Counted from the stretch's first letter, positions 49,069 through 57,981 are shown. The stretch is DNA of 64,000 nucleotides from DATEDA01 sp963754305 (GCA_963754305.1 CAVWFR010000014.1:1-64000), one strand, 5' to 3'. Notes: generated from the sequence alone by a model not told the origin. Translations and numbers: made by a program.

Positions 49069-49983
49069 ATGCGCCAAGTAACCGAAGACAACCTGACCGA
49101 CGCCGTGCTCGCACGGCTCGCGGCCGTCGAGGATCCGCGCTTCAAGCAGATCATGACGAGCCTGATCCGGCACGTCCACGCTTTCGCCACCGAGGTGCAG
49201 CTGACCGAGGAGGAATGGTTCGAGGGCATCAAGTTTCTCACCGCGACCGGCCAGAAGTGCGACGACAAGCGGCAGGAGTTCATTCTGCTCTCGGACATCC
49301 TCGGCCTGTCGATGCGCGTCGTCGCGATCAATCATCCGATGCCGGTCGGCGCGACCGAGTCGACGGTGCTCGGGCCGTTCTTCGTGCACGGCGCGCCGGA
49401 GTTCGAGTACGGCGCAGATCTGACGAAGACCGCGACGATGCAGGGCGAGCCGACCTGGGTAACGGGACGCGTGCTCGCGGTCGACGGCAAGCCGATCCCC
49501 GGCGCGACCATCGACGTGTGGCAGGCGAAGGCCGATGGCATCTACGACATCCAGGACCCGAAGGCCGAGTTCGAGTTGCGCGGCCGGCTGAAGACCAACG
49601 CCGAAGGGCGCTACGGCTTCCGCACCTTCAAGCCCGCGTTCTACGGCGTGCCGACCGACGGCCCGGTGGGCGAGGTCCTCAGCCGGATGAAGCGGCACCC
49701 GATGCGGCCTGCGCATCTGCACGCGATCGTGTCGGCGCCCGGCTACCGCCAGGTGATCACGCATGTTTTCGTCCACGGCGACCCGTACCTCGAGTCGGAT
49801 GCGGTGTTTGCGGTGAAGGAGTCGCTGATCGCCGAGTTCAAGAAGATCGACTCGCCGGAGGAGGCGAGGAAGCTCGGCATGCCGTCGCCCTTCACCCGGC
49901 TCGAATTCGACTTCCGGCTCACGCCTGAGGCGGCCGACAAGGCGCGGCAAACGATCTCGGCGGCCGACGCCGCGGTCCGCTAG
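49069..49983 (+). CDS. Intradiol ring-cleavage dioxygenase, hydroxyquinol 1,2-dioxygenase type
   Basis: The 304-residue protein has an N-terminal helical linker domain (about 1-100) and the intradiol dioxygenase barrel with STVLGPFFVHGAPEF, GATIDVWQAKADGIYDIQ, FYGVPTDGPVGEVL and RMKRHPMRPAHLHAIV. The non-haem Fe(III) ligands are the Tyr residues in GIYD and FYGV and the His pair in HLH. It should cleave hydroxyquinol to maleylacetate, which the reductase encoded at 45769 takes up. Catechol 1,2-dioxygenase is the alternative reading. Hydroxyquinol is favoured because of the reductase. Confidence 0.9.
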   Translation: MRQVTEDNLTDAVLARLAAVEDPRFKQIMTSLIRHVHAFATEVQLTEEEWFEGIKFLTATGQKCDDKRQEFILLSDILGLSMRVVAINHPMPVGATESTVLGPFFVHGAPEFEYGADLTKTATMQGEPTWVTGRVLAVDGKPIPGATIDVWQAKADGIYDIQDPKAEFELRGRLKTNAEGRYGFRTFKPAFYGVPTDGPVGEVLSRMKRHPMRPAHLHAIVSAPGYRQVITHVFVHGDPYLESDAVFAVKESLIAEFKKIDSPEEARKLGMPSPFTRLEFDFRLTPEAADKARQTISAADAAVR

Positions 49984-50003
49984 TCCCTCGCCTGGAGAAA
50001 GCC

Positions 50004-50787
50004 ATGTCAGCAAACCCCAAGACCCTGCCCGCCTCCCCGCTTCGCAACCGCGTGAGCAAGGAGGAATGGGAAACCCGCGTCGATCTCGCCGCGGCCTACC
50101 AGCTCGCCCACCTCTTCCGGTGGACCGATCTCATCTACACGCACTTCTCCGCCCGCGTGCCGGGCACGGACGACATGTTCATCAACCCGTACGGGCTGAT
50201 GTTCGACGAGATCACCGCGTCGAACCTGGTGAAGATCGACCTCGAAGGGAACATCCTCGACGACTCGACCGGCATGGGCGTGAATCACGCCGGGTTCGTG
50301 ATCCACGGGTGCGTCCACGAGGCGCGAGCCCGAGATCAACTGCGTCCTGCATACGCACACCCGCGCCGGCGTGGCCGTTTCGGCGCACAAGTGCGGCCTG
50401 CTGCCGCTCAGCCAGCACGCGATGCGCGTGCAGGAGAGCATCACCTACCACGACTACGAGGGCATCGCGCTCGATTTCGACGAGCGCACGCGCATGGCGA
50501 ACGACCTCGGGAAGACGTCCAAGGCCATGATCCTACGCAACCACGGCCTCCTCACGCTCGGGACCTCGGTGCAGGAGGCGTTCGAGCTGATGTACTACCT
50601 CGACTGCGCGTGCCAGATCCAGGTCGACGCGCTCGCGGGCGGCGTCGAGAACGCGGTTCTCATGTCGAAGGGGGCGGCGCGCAACGCCGCGGCGCAGTTC
50701 GAGCGGCCCGACCGGCCGTCGCAGCAGAAGGACTGGCCGGCACTCCTGCGGATGCTCGACCGCAAGGGCATCAATTACCACGAGTAG
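50004..50787 (+). pseudogene. Class II aldolase/adducin-family gene with a frameshift
   Basis: The first frame gives MSANPKTLPASPLRNRVS followed by LAAAYQLAHLFRWTDLIYTHFSARVPG, an aldolase II N-terminus, to VIHGCVHEAR near 50327. There the frame breaks. The rest (PEINCVLHTHTRAGVAVSAHKCGLLPLSQHAMRV, then AMILRNHGLLTLG up to NYHE at 50787) continues in another frame. The break lies in the GC-rich GGCGCGAGCC stretch (50321-50331), where one extra base or two missing bases fit. The HTH of the metal site lies after the break. It may be a real mutation or an assembly error. The intact protein would resemble fuculose-phosphate aldolase relatives. Confidence 0.8.
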
Positions 50788-50864
50788 CCCCCTCGGCCCG
50801 GGCGCGCGGGCGGCGATTCCGGTCGGGGAGCGCGAGGGAGGTGGGCCCTCTCCCATCGTCAAAC
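50788..50864 (+). repeat. Double-hairpin repeat, copy 4
   Basis: The stretch has a degraded GC-rich first hairpin (CCCTCGGCCCGGGCGCGCGGGCGGCG), then TCGGGGAGCGCGAGGGAGGTGGGCCCTCTCCCATC, which matches the second half of copies at 26592 and 47917. It lies between the convergent aldolase and kup genes. Confidence 0.55.
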
Positions 50865-52763
50865 CTACAGCGACAACTGTGTCCCGAGCTCGATCACGCG
50901 GTCGGGCGGCAGGTTGTAGTACTCGACCGCACTCGGGCTGTTGCGCTGCATCCACCGGAACAGCTCCCGGCGCCAGGTGAAGAGGCCGCGTCGCTCCGCC
51001 CGCGCGATCGTCGATTTGCCGAGGAAGAACGTCGTTTCGTTGCGCTCGAACCGCAGGGCGTGGCGCGAGAGCGTGGCAAGGGCCCGCATCACGTCCGGCT
51101 CCTCCATGAAGCCGTAGGTCACCGTCGCCTGGAAGGCGCGTTTCGGGACGAGCACCTGCACCATGGTGCGGTCGGCAGAGTCGACGCGCGGGGAGTCGGC
51201 GGTCGCGAGCGTCAGGAACACGACCCGCTCGTGCAGCACCTTGTTGTGCTTCAGGTTGTGCATCATCGTCGTCGGGATGCTCTGCGGGTCGGCGGAGAGG
51301 AAGATCGCCGTCCCTGGCACGGTCGCGACCTCGCCGAGCCGATCGAAGAAGCCATCGACTGCGACGCGCTTCCGCACGCGGTCGGCCTCGATGTGGTCGC
51401 GCGCGCGCTTCCAGGTCGTGAGCAGCGTGAACATCGCGACGCCGCACACGATCGGGAACCAGCCGCCGGCTAGAATCTTGGTCGCATTGGAGGCGAGGAA
51501 CAGCAGCTCGACCAGGGCGATGACCGCGAGCACCGCGAGCGTGAGGCCCTTCCACCGCGTGGGCAGGGCGAACACGACCAGCATGACGAGCGCCGACTCG
51601 AGCACCATCGTCGCCGATACCGCGATCCCGTAGGCCGCCGCCAGGTCGCTCGACGAACCGAAGCCGATGACCAGCAGCACGACCAGCACCAGCATGACCC
51701 AGTTGACCCGCCCGATGTAGATCTGTCCGCGTTCGGTCTCCGAGGTATGCGTGAGCGGAATGCGCGGCAGGTAGCCGAGGCGCGAGGCCTGCTGGGTCAC
51801 CGAGAACGCGCCGGAGATCACCGCCTGCGACGCGATCACGGTCGCGCAGGTGGCGAGCACGACGAGCGGCAGGAGGAGCTCCTGCGGGGCGAGGAGGTAG
51901 AACGGATTCTTGACCGCCGTCGGGTCGCGCAGCACGAGGGCGCCCTGCCCGAGGTAGTTCAGCATCAGCGACGGCAGCACCAGCCCGAACCACGCGACCC
52001 GGATCGGGAGCGGCCCGAAATGGCCCATGTCGGCGTAGAGCGCTTCGCCGCCGGTGAGCGTCAGGAACACGGCGCCGAGCGCGATGAAGGCGAGACCGGG
52101 GGCGGCGGCCGCGAACGACGCCGCATGGCGCGGATCGAGCGCAGCGAGGATGCCCGGCGTCTGCGCGATGCTCGCGAGCCCGAGCGCGGCAAGGGCCAGG
52201 AACCAGACGACGGTGATGGGGCCGAAGAGCTTGCCCACCTTGCCGGTGCCATGGCGCTGGATCGCGAAGAGGCCGATCAGGATGCCGAGCGTCACCGGCA
52301 CCACCCAGTGCTCCAGCGCGGGCGCGGCCACCGCGAGGCCCTCTACGGCCGAGAGGACCGAGATCGCGGGCGTTATGACCGCGTCGCCGAAGAAGAGCGA
52401 GGCGGCGAACACCGCGATCACGCCGGCCGTCCATTGCAGGCGCGGGTTGCCGCGGAACAGCCGCGCGGCGAAGGCGAGCAACGCGAGCACCCCGCCCTCG
52501 CCGTGGTTGTCGAAGCGCAGCACGAACGAGACGTACTTGAGCGACACGATCAGCATCACCGACCAGAAGATCAGCGACAGCACGCCGAACACGTGCCCTT
52601 CGGTCAGCGGCAGCGAGTGCGATCCGCCGAACGCCTCCTTGAAAGCGTAGAGCGGGCTCGTCCCGATGTCGCCGAACACCACGCCGAGTGCGCCGAGCGT
52701 GAGCGCGGCGAGGCGCGTCGGCGGCGCGCCACGTTGCGCCGAGGAGAGCGAATGCGTAGCCAA
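50865..52763 (-). CDS. kup: Kup-type potassium transporter
   Basis: The 632-residue protein carries LGALGVVFGDIGTSPLYAFKEAF near the N-terminus, the hallmark of Kup/HAK K+ uptake proteins. It also has LLAFAARLFRGNPRLQWTAGVIAVFAASLFFGDAVITPAISVLSAVEGL and about 12 membrane helices in the first 430 residues. A cytoplasmic C-terminal domain of about 200 residues starts near TTMMHNLKHNK. It takes up K+ with protons. It is a single gene and its orientation is convergent with the catabolic run. Confidence 0.95.
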   Translation of the reverse strand: MATHSLSSAQRGAPPTRLAALTLGALGVVFGDIGTSPLYAFKEAFGGSHSLPLTEGHVFGVLSLIFWSVMLIVSLKYVSFVLRFDNHGEGGVLALLAFAARLFRGNPRLQWTAGVIAVFAASLFFGDAVITPAISVLSAVEGLAVAAPALEHWVVPVTLGILIGLFAIQRHGTGKVGKLFGPITVVWFLALAALGLASIAQTPGILAALDPRHAASFAAAAPGLAFIALGAVFLTLTGGEALYADMGHFGPLPIRVAWFGLVLPSLMLNYLGQGALVLRDPTAVKNPFYLLAPQELLLPLVVLATCATVIASQAVISGAFSVTQQASRLGYLPRIPLTHTSETERGQIYIGRVNWVMLVLVVLLVIGFGSSSDLAAAYGIAVSATMVLESALVMLVVFALPTRWKGLTLAVLAVIALVELLFLASNATKILAGGWFPIVCGVAMFTLLTTWKRARDHIEADRVRKRVAVDGFFDRLGEVATVPGTAIFLSADPQSIPTTMMHNLKHNKVLHERVVFLTLATADSPRVDSADRTMVQVLVPKRAFQATVTYGFMEEPDVMRALATLSRHALRFERNETTFFLGKSTIARAERRGLFTWRRELFRWMQRNSPSAVEYYNLPPDRVIELGTQLSL

Positions 52764-52858
52764 GGGGGGCTACTCGTCCGCCAAGGGCAACCGGGCGGCG
52801 CGCAGGCCCGCCGCGGTGCCCGACGTTCGGCTGCGCGCCGGCGCGACGTGCCGGGGCG

Positions 52859-55150
52859 CTACCACTCCATCTGCTGCCGTTGATCGGCGGCGTCGACCAC
52901 GACGAGCGCGGTCATGTTGACGAGACGCCGAACGGTCGAGCTCGGGGTCAGGATGTGCACCGCCTTCGCCGCGCCGAGCAGGATCGGGCCGACCGTGATG
53001 CCTTCGCCGCCGGTCACCTTGAGCAGGTTGAACGCGATGTTCGCCGCGTCGAGGTTCGGCATGACGAGCAGGTTTGCCTCGCCCTTCAGGCGCGAATCGA
53101 GTAACGCGCGGAGGCGAATCTCCTCGGAGAGCGCGGCATCGCCCTGCATTTCGCCTTCGACCTCCAGGTCGGGCGCGATCTTCGCCAGCAGCTGGCTCGC
53201 CTCGGCCATCTTCCGCGCCGCCGGCGACTCGCCGCTGCCGAAGTTCGAGTGCGACAGCAGCGCCACCTTCGGCGAGATGCCGAAGCGCTTCATCTCCTCC
53301 GCGGCCATGGCGGTGATCTCCGCCAGCTCGGCCGCGGTCGGGTTCTCGTTGACGTAGGTATCGCAGATGAAGACGGTGCGCTGAGCGAGCATCAGGACGT
53401 TCATCGCGGCGAACAGCTTCGCGCCCGCCTCGCGGCCGAGCACGTTCGCCACGTGCTGGAGATGGTCCTTGTAGCGGCCGATGATGCCGCAGAGCATCGC
53501 ATCGGCATCGCCGCGGCGGATCAGCATCGCACCGATCAGCGTGGGGAACTGCCGCACGTGCTCCCTGGCGACGTCGGGCGTGATGCCGTGGCGGCCCATC
53601 AGCTTGTGATACTCGGTCCAGACGTCGCGGTAGCGCGGGTCGCTCTCCGGGTTCACGGTCTCGAACTCCCTGCCCGCCGCGAGGCGCAGGCCGAAGCGCT
53701 CGATGCGCGCTTCGATCACCTCCGGCCGTCCGATGAGGATCGGCCGTGCGAGCCCCTCGTCGACCACGATCTGCACCGCCCGCAGCACGCGTTCTTCTTC
53801 GCCTTCGGCGTAGATCACGCGCTTCGGCGACTTCTTCGCGGCGTGGAACACCGGGCTCATCATGTGCGCCGAGTGGTAGACGAACGAGTTCAGCCGCTCG
53901 CGGTAGGCGTCGAGGTCGGCGATCGGACGCGTCGCTACGCCGGAGTCCATCGCCGCCTTCGCCACCGCCGGTGCGAGTCTCAGGATCAGCCGCGGGTCGA
54001 ACGGCCGCGGGATGATGTAGTCGGGCCCGAACGCGAGATCCTGCCCGCCGTAGGCCATCGCGACGATGTCCGACTGCTCGGCCTGGGCGAGCTCGGCGAG
54101 CGCGCGCACGCACGCGAGCTGCATCTCCTTCGTGATCTTGGTCGCGCCGACGTCCAGCGCGCCGCGGAAGATGAAGGGGAAGCAGAGGACGTTGTTGACC
54201 TGGTTCGGATAGTCCGAGCGGCCGGTGGCGATGATGCAGTCGGGGCGGGCGGCCTTCGCGTCCGCGGGCGTGATCTCGGGGTCGGGGTTGGCGAGCGCGA
54301 GGATGAGCGGCCTTGCCGCCATCTTCTTCACCATGTCCTTGGTCAGCACGCCCTTGGTGGAGCAGCCGAGGAAGACGTCGGCGCCGTCGATGATGTCCCC
54401 GAGAGAGCGCGCCTTCGTGTTCTGCGCATAGCGGGCCTTGTTCGGCTCCATGTTGGCCTCGCGGCCCTCGTAGATGACGCCTTTCGAGTCGGCGACGTAG
54501 ATGTGCTGGCGCTTCACGCCGAGCCCGACGAACACGTCGAGGCAGGCGATCGCCGCGGCGCCGGCACCCGAGCAGACGAGCTTGATCTCGCCGAGTTCCT
54601 TCCCGACGATCTTCACGCCGTTCAGCACCGCGGCCGCCGAGATGATCGCGGTGCCGTGCTGGTCGTCATGGAACACCGGGATGTTGAGCCGTTCGCGCAG
54701 CTTCTGCTCGACGTAGAAGCACTCCGGCGCCTTGATGTCCTCGAGATTCACGCCGCCGAGGGTGGGCTCCAGAGCGGCGACGTGCTCGACCAGCTTGTCC
54801 GGGTCGAGCTCGGCGAGCTCGATGTCGAAAACATCGATGCCGGCGAATTTCTTGAAGAGACACGCTTTGCCTTCCATCACCGGCTTCGCAGCGAGCGGGC
54901 CGATGTGCCCGAGGCCGAGCACCGCGGTGCCGTTGGTCACGACGCCGACGAGGTTCGATCGCGAGGTGAGGCTCGCCGCTTCCTTCGGATCGTCCCTGAT
55001 CGCGAGGCAGGCGTAGGCGACCCCGGGCGAATAGGCGAGCGCGAGATCGCGCTGATTGGTGAGGCCCTTCGTCGGCGCAATCGAGATCTTGCCCGGCGTC
55101 GGGAGGCGGTGATATTCGAGCGCGCTTTTTCGCAGTTGGTCGTCGTCCAT
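52859..55150 (-). CDS. maeB: NADP-dependent malic enzyme (MaeB type, with PTA-like C-terminal domain)
   Basis: The 763-residue protein has malic-enzyme motifs in the first half: YSPGVAYACLAIRDDPKEAASLTSRSNLVGVVTNGTAVLGLG, VFHDDQHGTAI and VCSGAGAAAIACLDVFVGLGV. The second half (about residues 435-760) is a phosphotransacetylase-like domain (VIYAEGEEERVLRAVQIVVDEGLARPILIGRP) that regulates, rather than catalyses, in known members. It decarboxylates malate to pyruvate and produces NADPH. The length is normal for this two-domain form. Confidence 0.95.
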   Translation of the reverse strand: MDDDQLRKSALEYHRLPTPGKISIAPTKGLTNQRDLALAYSPGVAYACLAIRDDPKEAASLTSRSNLVGVVTNGTAVLGLGHIGPLAAKPVMEGKACLFKKFAGIDVFDIELAELDPDKLVEHVAALEPTLGGVNLEDIKAPECFYVEQKLRERLNIPVFHDDQHGTAIISAAAVLNGVKIVGKELGEIKLVCSGAGAAAIACLDVFVGLGVKRQHIYVADSKGVIYEGREANMEPNKARYAQNTKARSLGDIIDGADVFLGCSTKGVLTKDMVKKMAARPLILALANPDPEITPADAKAARPDCIIATGRSDYPNQVNNVLCFPFIFRGALDVGATKITKEMQLACVRALAELAQAEQSDIVAMAYGGQDLAFGPDYIIPRPFDPRLILRLAPAVAKAAMDSGVATRPIADLDAYRERLNSFVYHSAHMMSPVFHAAKKSPKRVIYAEGEEERVLRAVQIVVDEGLARPILIGRPEVIEARIERFGLRLAAGREFETVNPESDPRYRDVWTEYHKLMGRHGITPDVAREHVRQFPTLIGAMLIRRGDADAMLCGIIGRYKDHLQHVANVLGREAGAKLFAAMNVLMLAQRTVFICDTYVNENPTAAELAEITAMAAEEMKRFGISPKVALLSHSNFGSGESPAARKMAEASQLLAKIAPDLEVEGEMQGDAALSEEIRLRALLDSRLKGEANLLVMPNLDAANIAFNLLKVTGGEGITVGPILLGAAKAVHILTPSSTVRRLVNMTALVVVDAADQRQQMEW

Positions 55151-55282
55151 GATCTCCTCCGGTGGGACGGCTCTTGCGCGCCGCGCGTTCTAAGGTCTGA
55201 TCGAACAAAGGGCCACAGCCCCTCGTAGCTCCGCGATTTCAGCAGCGATGCCGATCAAGAACAGCACTTGATCAGCATAGCC

Positions 55283-55870
55283 CTAGACTATCTTGCACGC
55301 CTCGTCGAAATCGAACCGCGGGTTGCGGTCGAACACCTTCGACCAGTCGCCCCGACCGAGATTGCAGAGAAAGTTCGATTTCCAGCTCGTCCCGGCTAAG
55401 AAGGCCTGGTCGACGCCGGCGTTGTTGAAGCCCGACATCGGGCCGGTGTCGATCCCGAGCGCGCGCGCGGCGATGATGAAGTAGGCGCCCTGGAGCGAGC
55501 TGTTCCGAAGCGCGGCGATCTCCGTAGCCGCTTTCTTCTCCTCACCGGCGAAGGCGTTCTTCATCGCCGGGTTGTGCGGGAAGAGGCGCGGCAGGTGCTC
55601 GTAGAACATCGTGTCGTACGCGATGATCGCGGTGACCGGCGCGGCGAGCGTCTTGTCCTGGTTGCCCGGGCTCAGGTGCGGCTTGAGCCGCTCCTTCGCT
55701 TCCTGGCTCCGGACGAACACGATCCGCGCGGGTTGGGAGTTGCCGGTCGTCGGCCCGAGCTTCACGATATCCCAGATCGCGCGGAGGTCGGCATCGGTCA
55801 CCTCGCCGGTGAGGCTGTTGTGCGTCCGCGCCGTGCGGAAGAGGGTATCGAGGCACTCGTCGCTGACCAT
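55283..55870 (-). CDS. rutE: Malonic semialdehyde reductase, nitroreductase family (RutE-like)
   Basis: The 195-residue protein begins LDTLFRTARTHNSLTGEVTDADLRAIWDIVKLGPTTGNSQPARIVFVRS, close to RutE, and has GAYFIIAARALGIDTGPMSGFNNAGVDQAFL and SWKSNFLCNLGRGDWSKVFDRNPRFDF. It would bind FMN and reduce malonic semialdehyde to 3-hydroxypropionate in uracil breakdown. No other rut genes are near, so other nitro or enal substrates are possible. It is divergent from the thiolase gene. Confidence 0.85.
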   Translation of the reverse strand: MVSDECLDTLFRTARTHNSLTGEVTDADLRAIWDIVKLGPTTGNSQPARIVFVRSQEAKERLKPHLSPGNQDKTLAAPVTAIIAYDTMFYEHLPRLFPHNPAMKNAFAGEEKKAATEIAALRNSSLQGAYFIIAARALGIDTGPMSGFNNAGVDQAFLAGTSWKSNFLCNLGRGDWSKVFDRNPRFDFDEACKIV

Positions 55871-55960
55871 AGGGGTGTCCTTGCCTGCTGGGTGTGGAAG
55901 AGCGGCTATTCTGGCAGGCTTGCGCTATGCTGGCAGAAGCACCACTCCGGAGGAAATCCC

Positions 55961-57166
55961 ATGACCGATGCCTTCATCTGCGACGCGATCCGCACGCCTT
56001 TCGGCCGCTATGGCGGCACGCTCGCCGCGGTCCGCACCGACGATCTCGCCGCGCTTCCGCTCAAGGCGCTGATGGAGCGCAACAAGGAGGTCGACTGGGC
56101 CGCGGTCGACGACGTCATCTACGGCTGTGCGAACCAGGCGGGCGAGGACAACCGCAATGTCGCGCGCATGGCATTGCTGCTCGCCGGTCTACCCAAGGAG
56201 GTTCCCGGCGGCACGGTCAACCGGCTCTGCGGCTCGAGCCTGGATGCGGTGGGCATCGCCGCACGCGCGATCAAGTCGGGCGAGTCGGAGCTCGTCATCG
56301 CCGGTGGGGTCGAGAGCATGACGCGCGCGCCGTTCGTGATGGGGAAAGCCGACAGCGCCTTCTCGCGGGTCGCGAAGATCGAGGACACGACGATCGGGTG
56401 GCGCTTCGTCAACGCGCGCATGAAGGAGAAGTACGGTATCGACTCGATGCCCGAGACCGCGGAGAACGTCGCGGTCGACTTCAAGGTCGCTCGCGCCGAC
56501 CAAGACGCGTTCGCGATCCGGAGCCAGCAGCGGTGGGCGGCGGCGAACAAGGCCGGTTTCTTCAATAGCGAGCTCGCACCCGTGACGCTTCCGCAGCGCA
56601 AGGGCGACCCGAAGATCTTCGACACCGACGAGCATCCGCGGCCCGACACAACGGCTGAAGCGCTGGCGAAGCTGAAGGGCGTCGTGAAACCCGACGGGAC
56701 GGTGACGGCCGGCAACGCTTCGGGTGTGAACGACGGCGCGTGCGCGCTCGTCGTCGCCTCGGAGGCGGCCGCGAAGCGGCACGGGCTCAGGCCGCGCGCG
56801 CGCGTGCTCGGCGCCGCGGTCGCCGGCGTCGCCCCGCGCATCATGGGGTTCGGCCCCGCGCCGGCGAGCAAAAAGCTGCTTGCGCGGCTCGGCCTCGGCA
56901 TCGCGCAGATGGATGTTATCGAGCTGAACGAGGCCTTCGCCGCACAGGGGCTCGCGGTGACGCGCGACCTCGGGCTTCCCGACGATGCCGCGCATGTCAA
57001 CCCGAACGGTGGCGCTATCGCGATCGGGCACCCGCTCGGCGCATCCGGGGCGCGGCTCGTTACCACCGCGCTCAATCAGCTCGAGCGCACCAAAGGCCGC
57101 TTCGGCCTGTGCACGATGTGCATCGGGGTGGGGCAGGGGATCGCGTTGGTGATCGAGCGCGTCTGA
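55961..57166 (+). CDS. pcaF: 3-oxoadipyl-CoA thiolase / acetyl-CoA acetyltransferase
   Basis: The 401-residue protein has thiolase motifs: CDAIRTPFGRYGGTLAAVRTDDLAALPLKALMERN, NRLCGSSLDAVGIAARAIKSGE with the first active-site Cys, NPNGGAIAIGHPLGASGARL, and CTMCIGVGQGIALV with the second Cys. The RYGGTLAxVRTDDL and IGWRFVNARMKEKYGIDSMPETAENVA wording is typical of PcaF-like 3-oxoadipyl-CoA thiolases. It would yield acetyl-CoA and succinyl-CoA, closing the hydroxyquinol route. ATG 55961 follows CCGGAGGAAATCCC. Confidence 0.9.
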   Translation: MTDAFICDAIRTPFGRYGGTLAAVRTDDLAALPLKALMERNKEVDWAAVDDVIYGCANQAGEDNRNVARMALLLAGLPKEVPGGTVNRLCGSSLDAVGIAARAIKSGESELVIAGGVESMTRAPFVMGKADSAFSRVAKIEDTTIGWRFVNARMKEKYGIDSMPETAENVAVDFKVARADQDAFAIRSQQRWAAANKAGFFNSELAPVTLPQRKGDPKIFDTDEHPRPDTTAEALAKLKGVVKPDGTVTAGNASGVNDGACALVVASEAAAKRHGLRPRARVLGAAVAGVAPRIMGFGPAPASKKLLARLGLGIAQMDVIELNEAFAAQGLAVTRDLGLPDDAAHVNPNGGAIAIGHPLGASGARLVTTALNQLERTKGRFGLCTMCIGVGQGIALVIERV

Positions 57167-57185
57167 CCGCCCCGATCGGCGGTTT
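57166..57185 (+). terminator. Possible terminator after the thiolase gene
   Basis: ACCGCC and GGCGGT form a 6-bp stem around CCGATC immediately at the stop codon, followed by TTTA. The T-run is short, so rho-independent termination would be weak. Confidence 0.4.
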
Positions 57186-57415
57186 ACCCGCGTAAGCCAT
57201 TCCTTCTCCGGCGTCCTTCCCGAGGACGTCGAGATCGCTCGTTGCTTGAACGCTTCCTCCTCGGGCCGATCTGTCGCAGTTTCGCCATAAATCGAATAGA
57301 TCACGTCGGGTTTTGACCGTATCTATCTGATTTGAAGTAAGTATGGCCGCCCGTGGCGATGAAGGGGGTGCGCACTTAAGTCATTGTCGCAGTTAAAAAA
57401 ATCACGCAATCCGCC
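57186..57415. other. Leader region before the dcw promoter
   Basis: No gene is seen. The stretch is clearly more AT-rich than its surroundings (for example ATCGAATAGATCAC and AGTTAAAAAAATCACG), which fits upstream promoter DNA of a strongly expressed housekeeping operon. Confidence 0.4.
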
Positions 57416-57444
57416 TTGACCCCTCCGATTTCTTTCTCTAGAGT
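57416..57444 (+). promoter_or_regulatory. Sigma-70 promoter of the dcw cluster
   Basis: TTGACC (57416-57421) and TAGAGT (57439-57444) are separated by 17 bases, close to the sigma-70 consensus. Transcription would start near 57451, inside the MraZ operator repeats. Confidence 0.7.
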
Positions 57445-57483
57445 GGCAAAGAGTGCAGATTAGTGGGGAAAAATGGCGGAATT
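57444..57483 (+). promoter_or_regulatory. MraZ operator: four 10-bp-spaced boxes
   Basis: Four units start with TG at exact 10-base steps: TGGCA (57444), TGCAG (57454), TGGGG (57464) and TGGCG (57474), each followed by five spacer bases. Known MraZ sites are tandem TGGGN boxes with 5-base spacers upstream of mraZ. The array overlaps the promoter -10 end and start point, fitting autorepression. Confidence 0.7.
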
Positions 57484-57525
57484 CACCGCCGTTCGCCACC
57501 TCATCTAGCGCCTCGAGGGGGTTTG

Positions 57526-57969
57526 GTGTTTCAGGGAGCGACCGAGCTCAGTCTCGACGCGAAGGGAAGGCTCGCGATTCCGACGCGCCACAGGGAAGCG
57601 CTCACTTCCGGCGGCGGCGGCCTCGTCCTTACGGCGCACCCTGACCGCTGCCTACTACTCTACCCCCGCGCGGCGTTCACCCCGATCGGCGCGAAAGTGT
57701 CGACCCTCTCGTCGTTCAACGAGCAGGCGCGCTGGTGGCAGCGTTTGGTCGTCGGCTTCGCCGAGGATCTTGAGCTCGACGGCTCGGGGCGCATCCTGGT
57801 CTCCCCCGCGTTACGCAAGTTCGCCGACCTGAAGAAGACAGTGGCGCTCGTCGGTCAGTTCAGCCATTTCGAGCTGTGGGACGTATCGGTGTGGGACAAG
57901 AAGCTCGCCGACGCGCTCTCGATGGCGGGCACGACGCCGCCGCCGGGCACCGAAAACTTCACGCTGTGA
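57526..57969 (+). CDS. mraZ: Transcriptional regulator MraZ
   Basis: The 147-residue protein has two SpoVT/AbrB-like repeats. The first is FQGATELSLDAKGRLAIPTRHREAL and the second AEDLELDGSGRILVSPALRKFADLKKTVALVGQFSHFELWD. MraZ binds the repeats in its own promoter and represses the dcw operon. GTG 57526 is chosen because the family begins at MFxGA and GAGGGGG precedes it; the frame is open to 57463. It is the first gene of the dcw cluster. Confidence 0.93.
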   Translation: MFQGATELSLDAKGRLAIPTRHREALTSGGGGLVLTAHPDRCLLLYPRAAFTPIGAKVSTLSSFNEQARWWQRLVVGFAEDLELDGSGRILVSPALRKFADLKKTVALVGQFSHFELWDVSVWDKKLADALSMAGTTPPPGTENFTL

Positions 57970-57981
57970 CGGATCCTCGCG

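Noticed and set aside
55880..55950. Two CTGGCAG direct repeats upstream of the thiolase gene as an operator
   Set aside because: Only two 7-base copies with no symmetry and no nearby regulator gene; chance is likely at this GC content.
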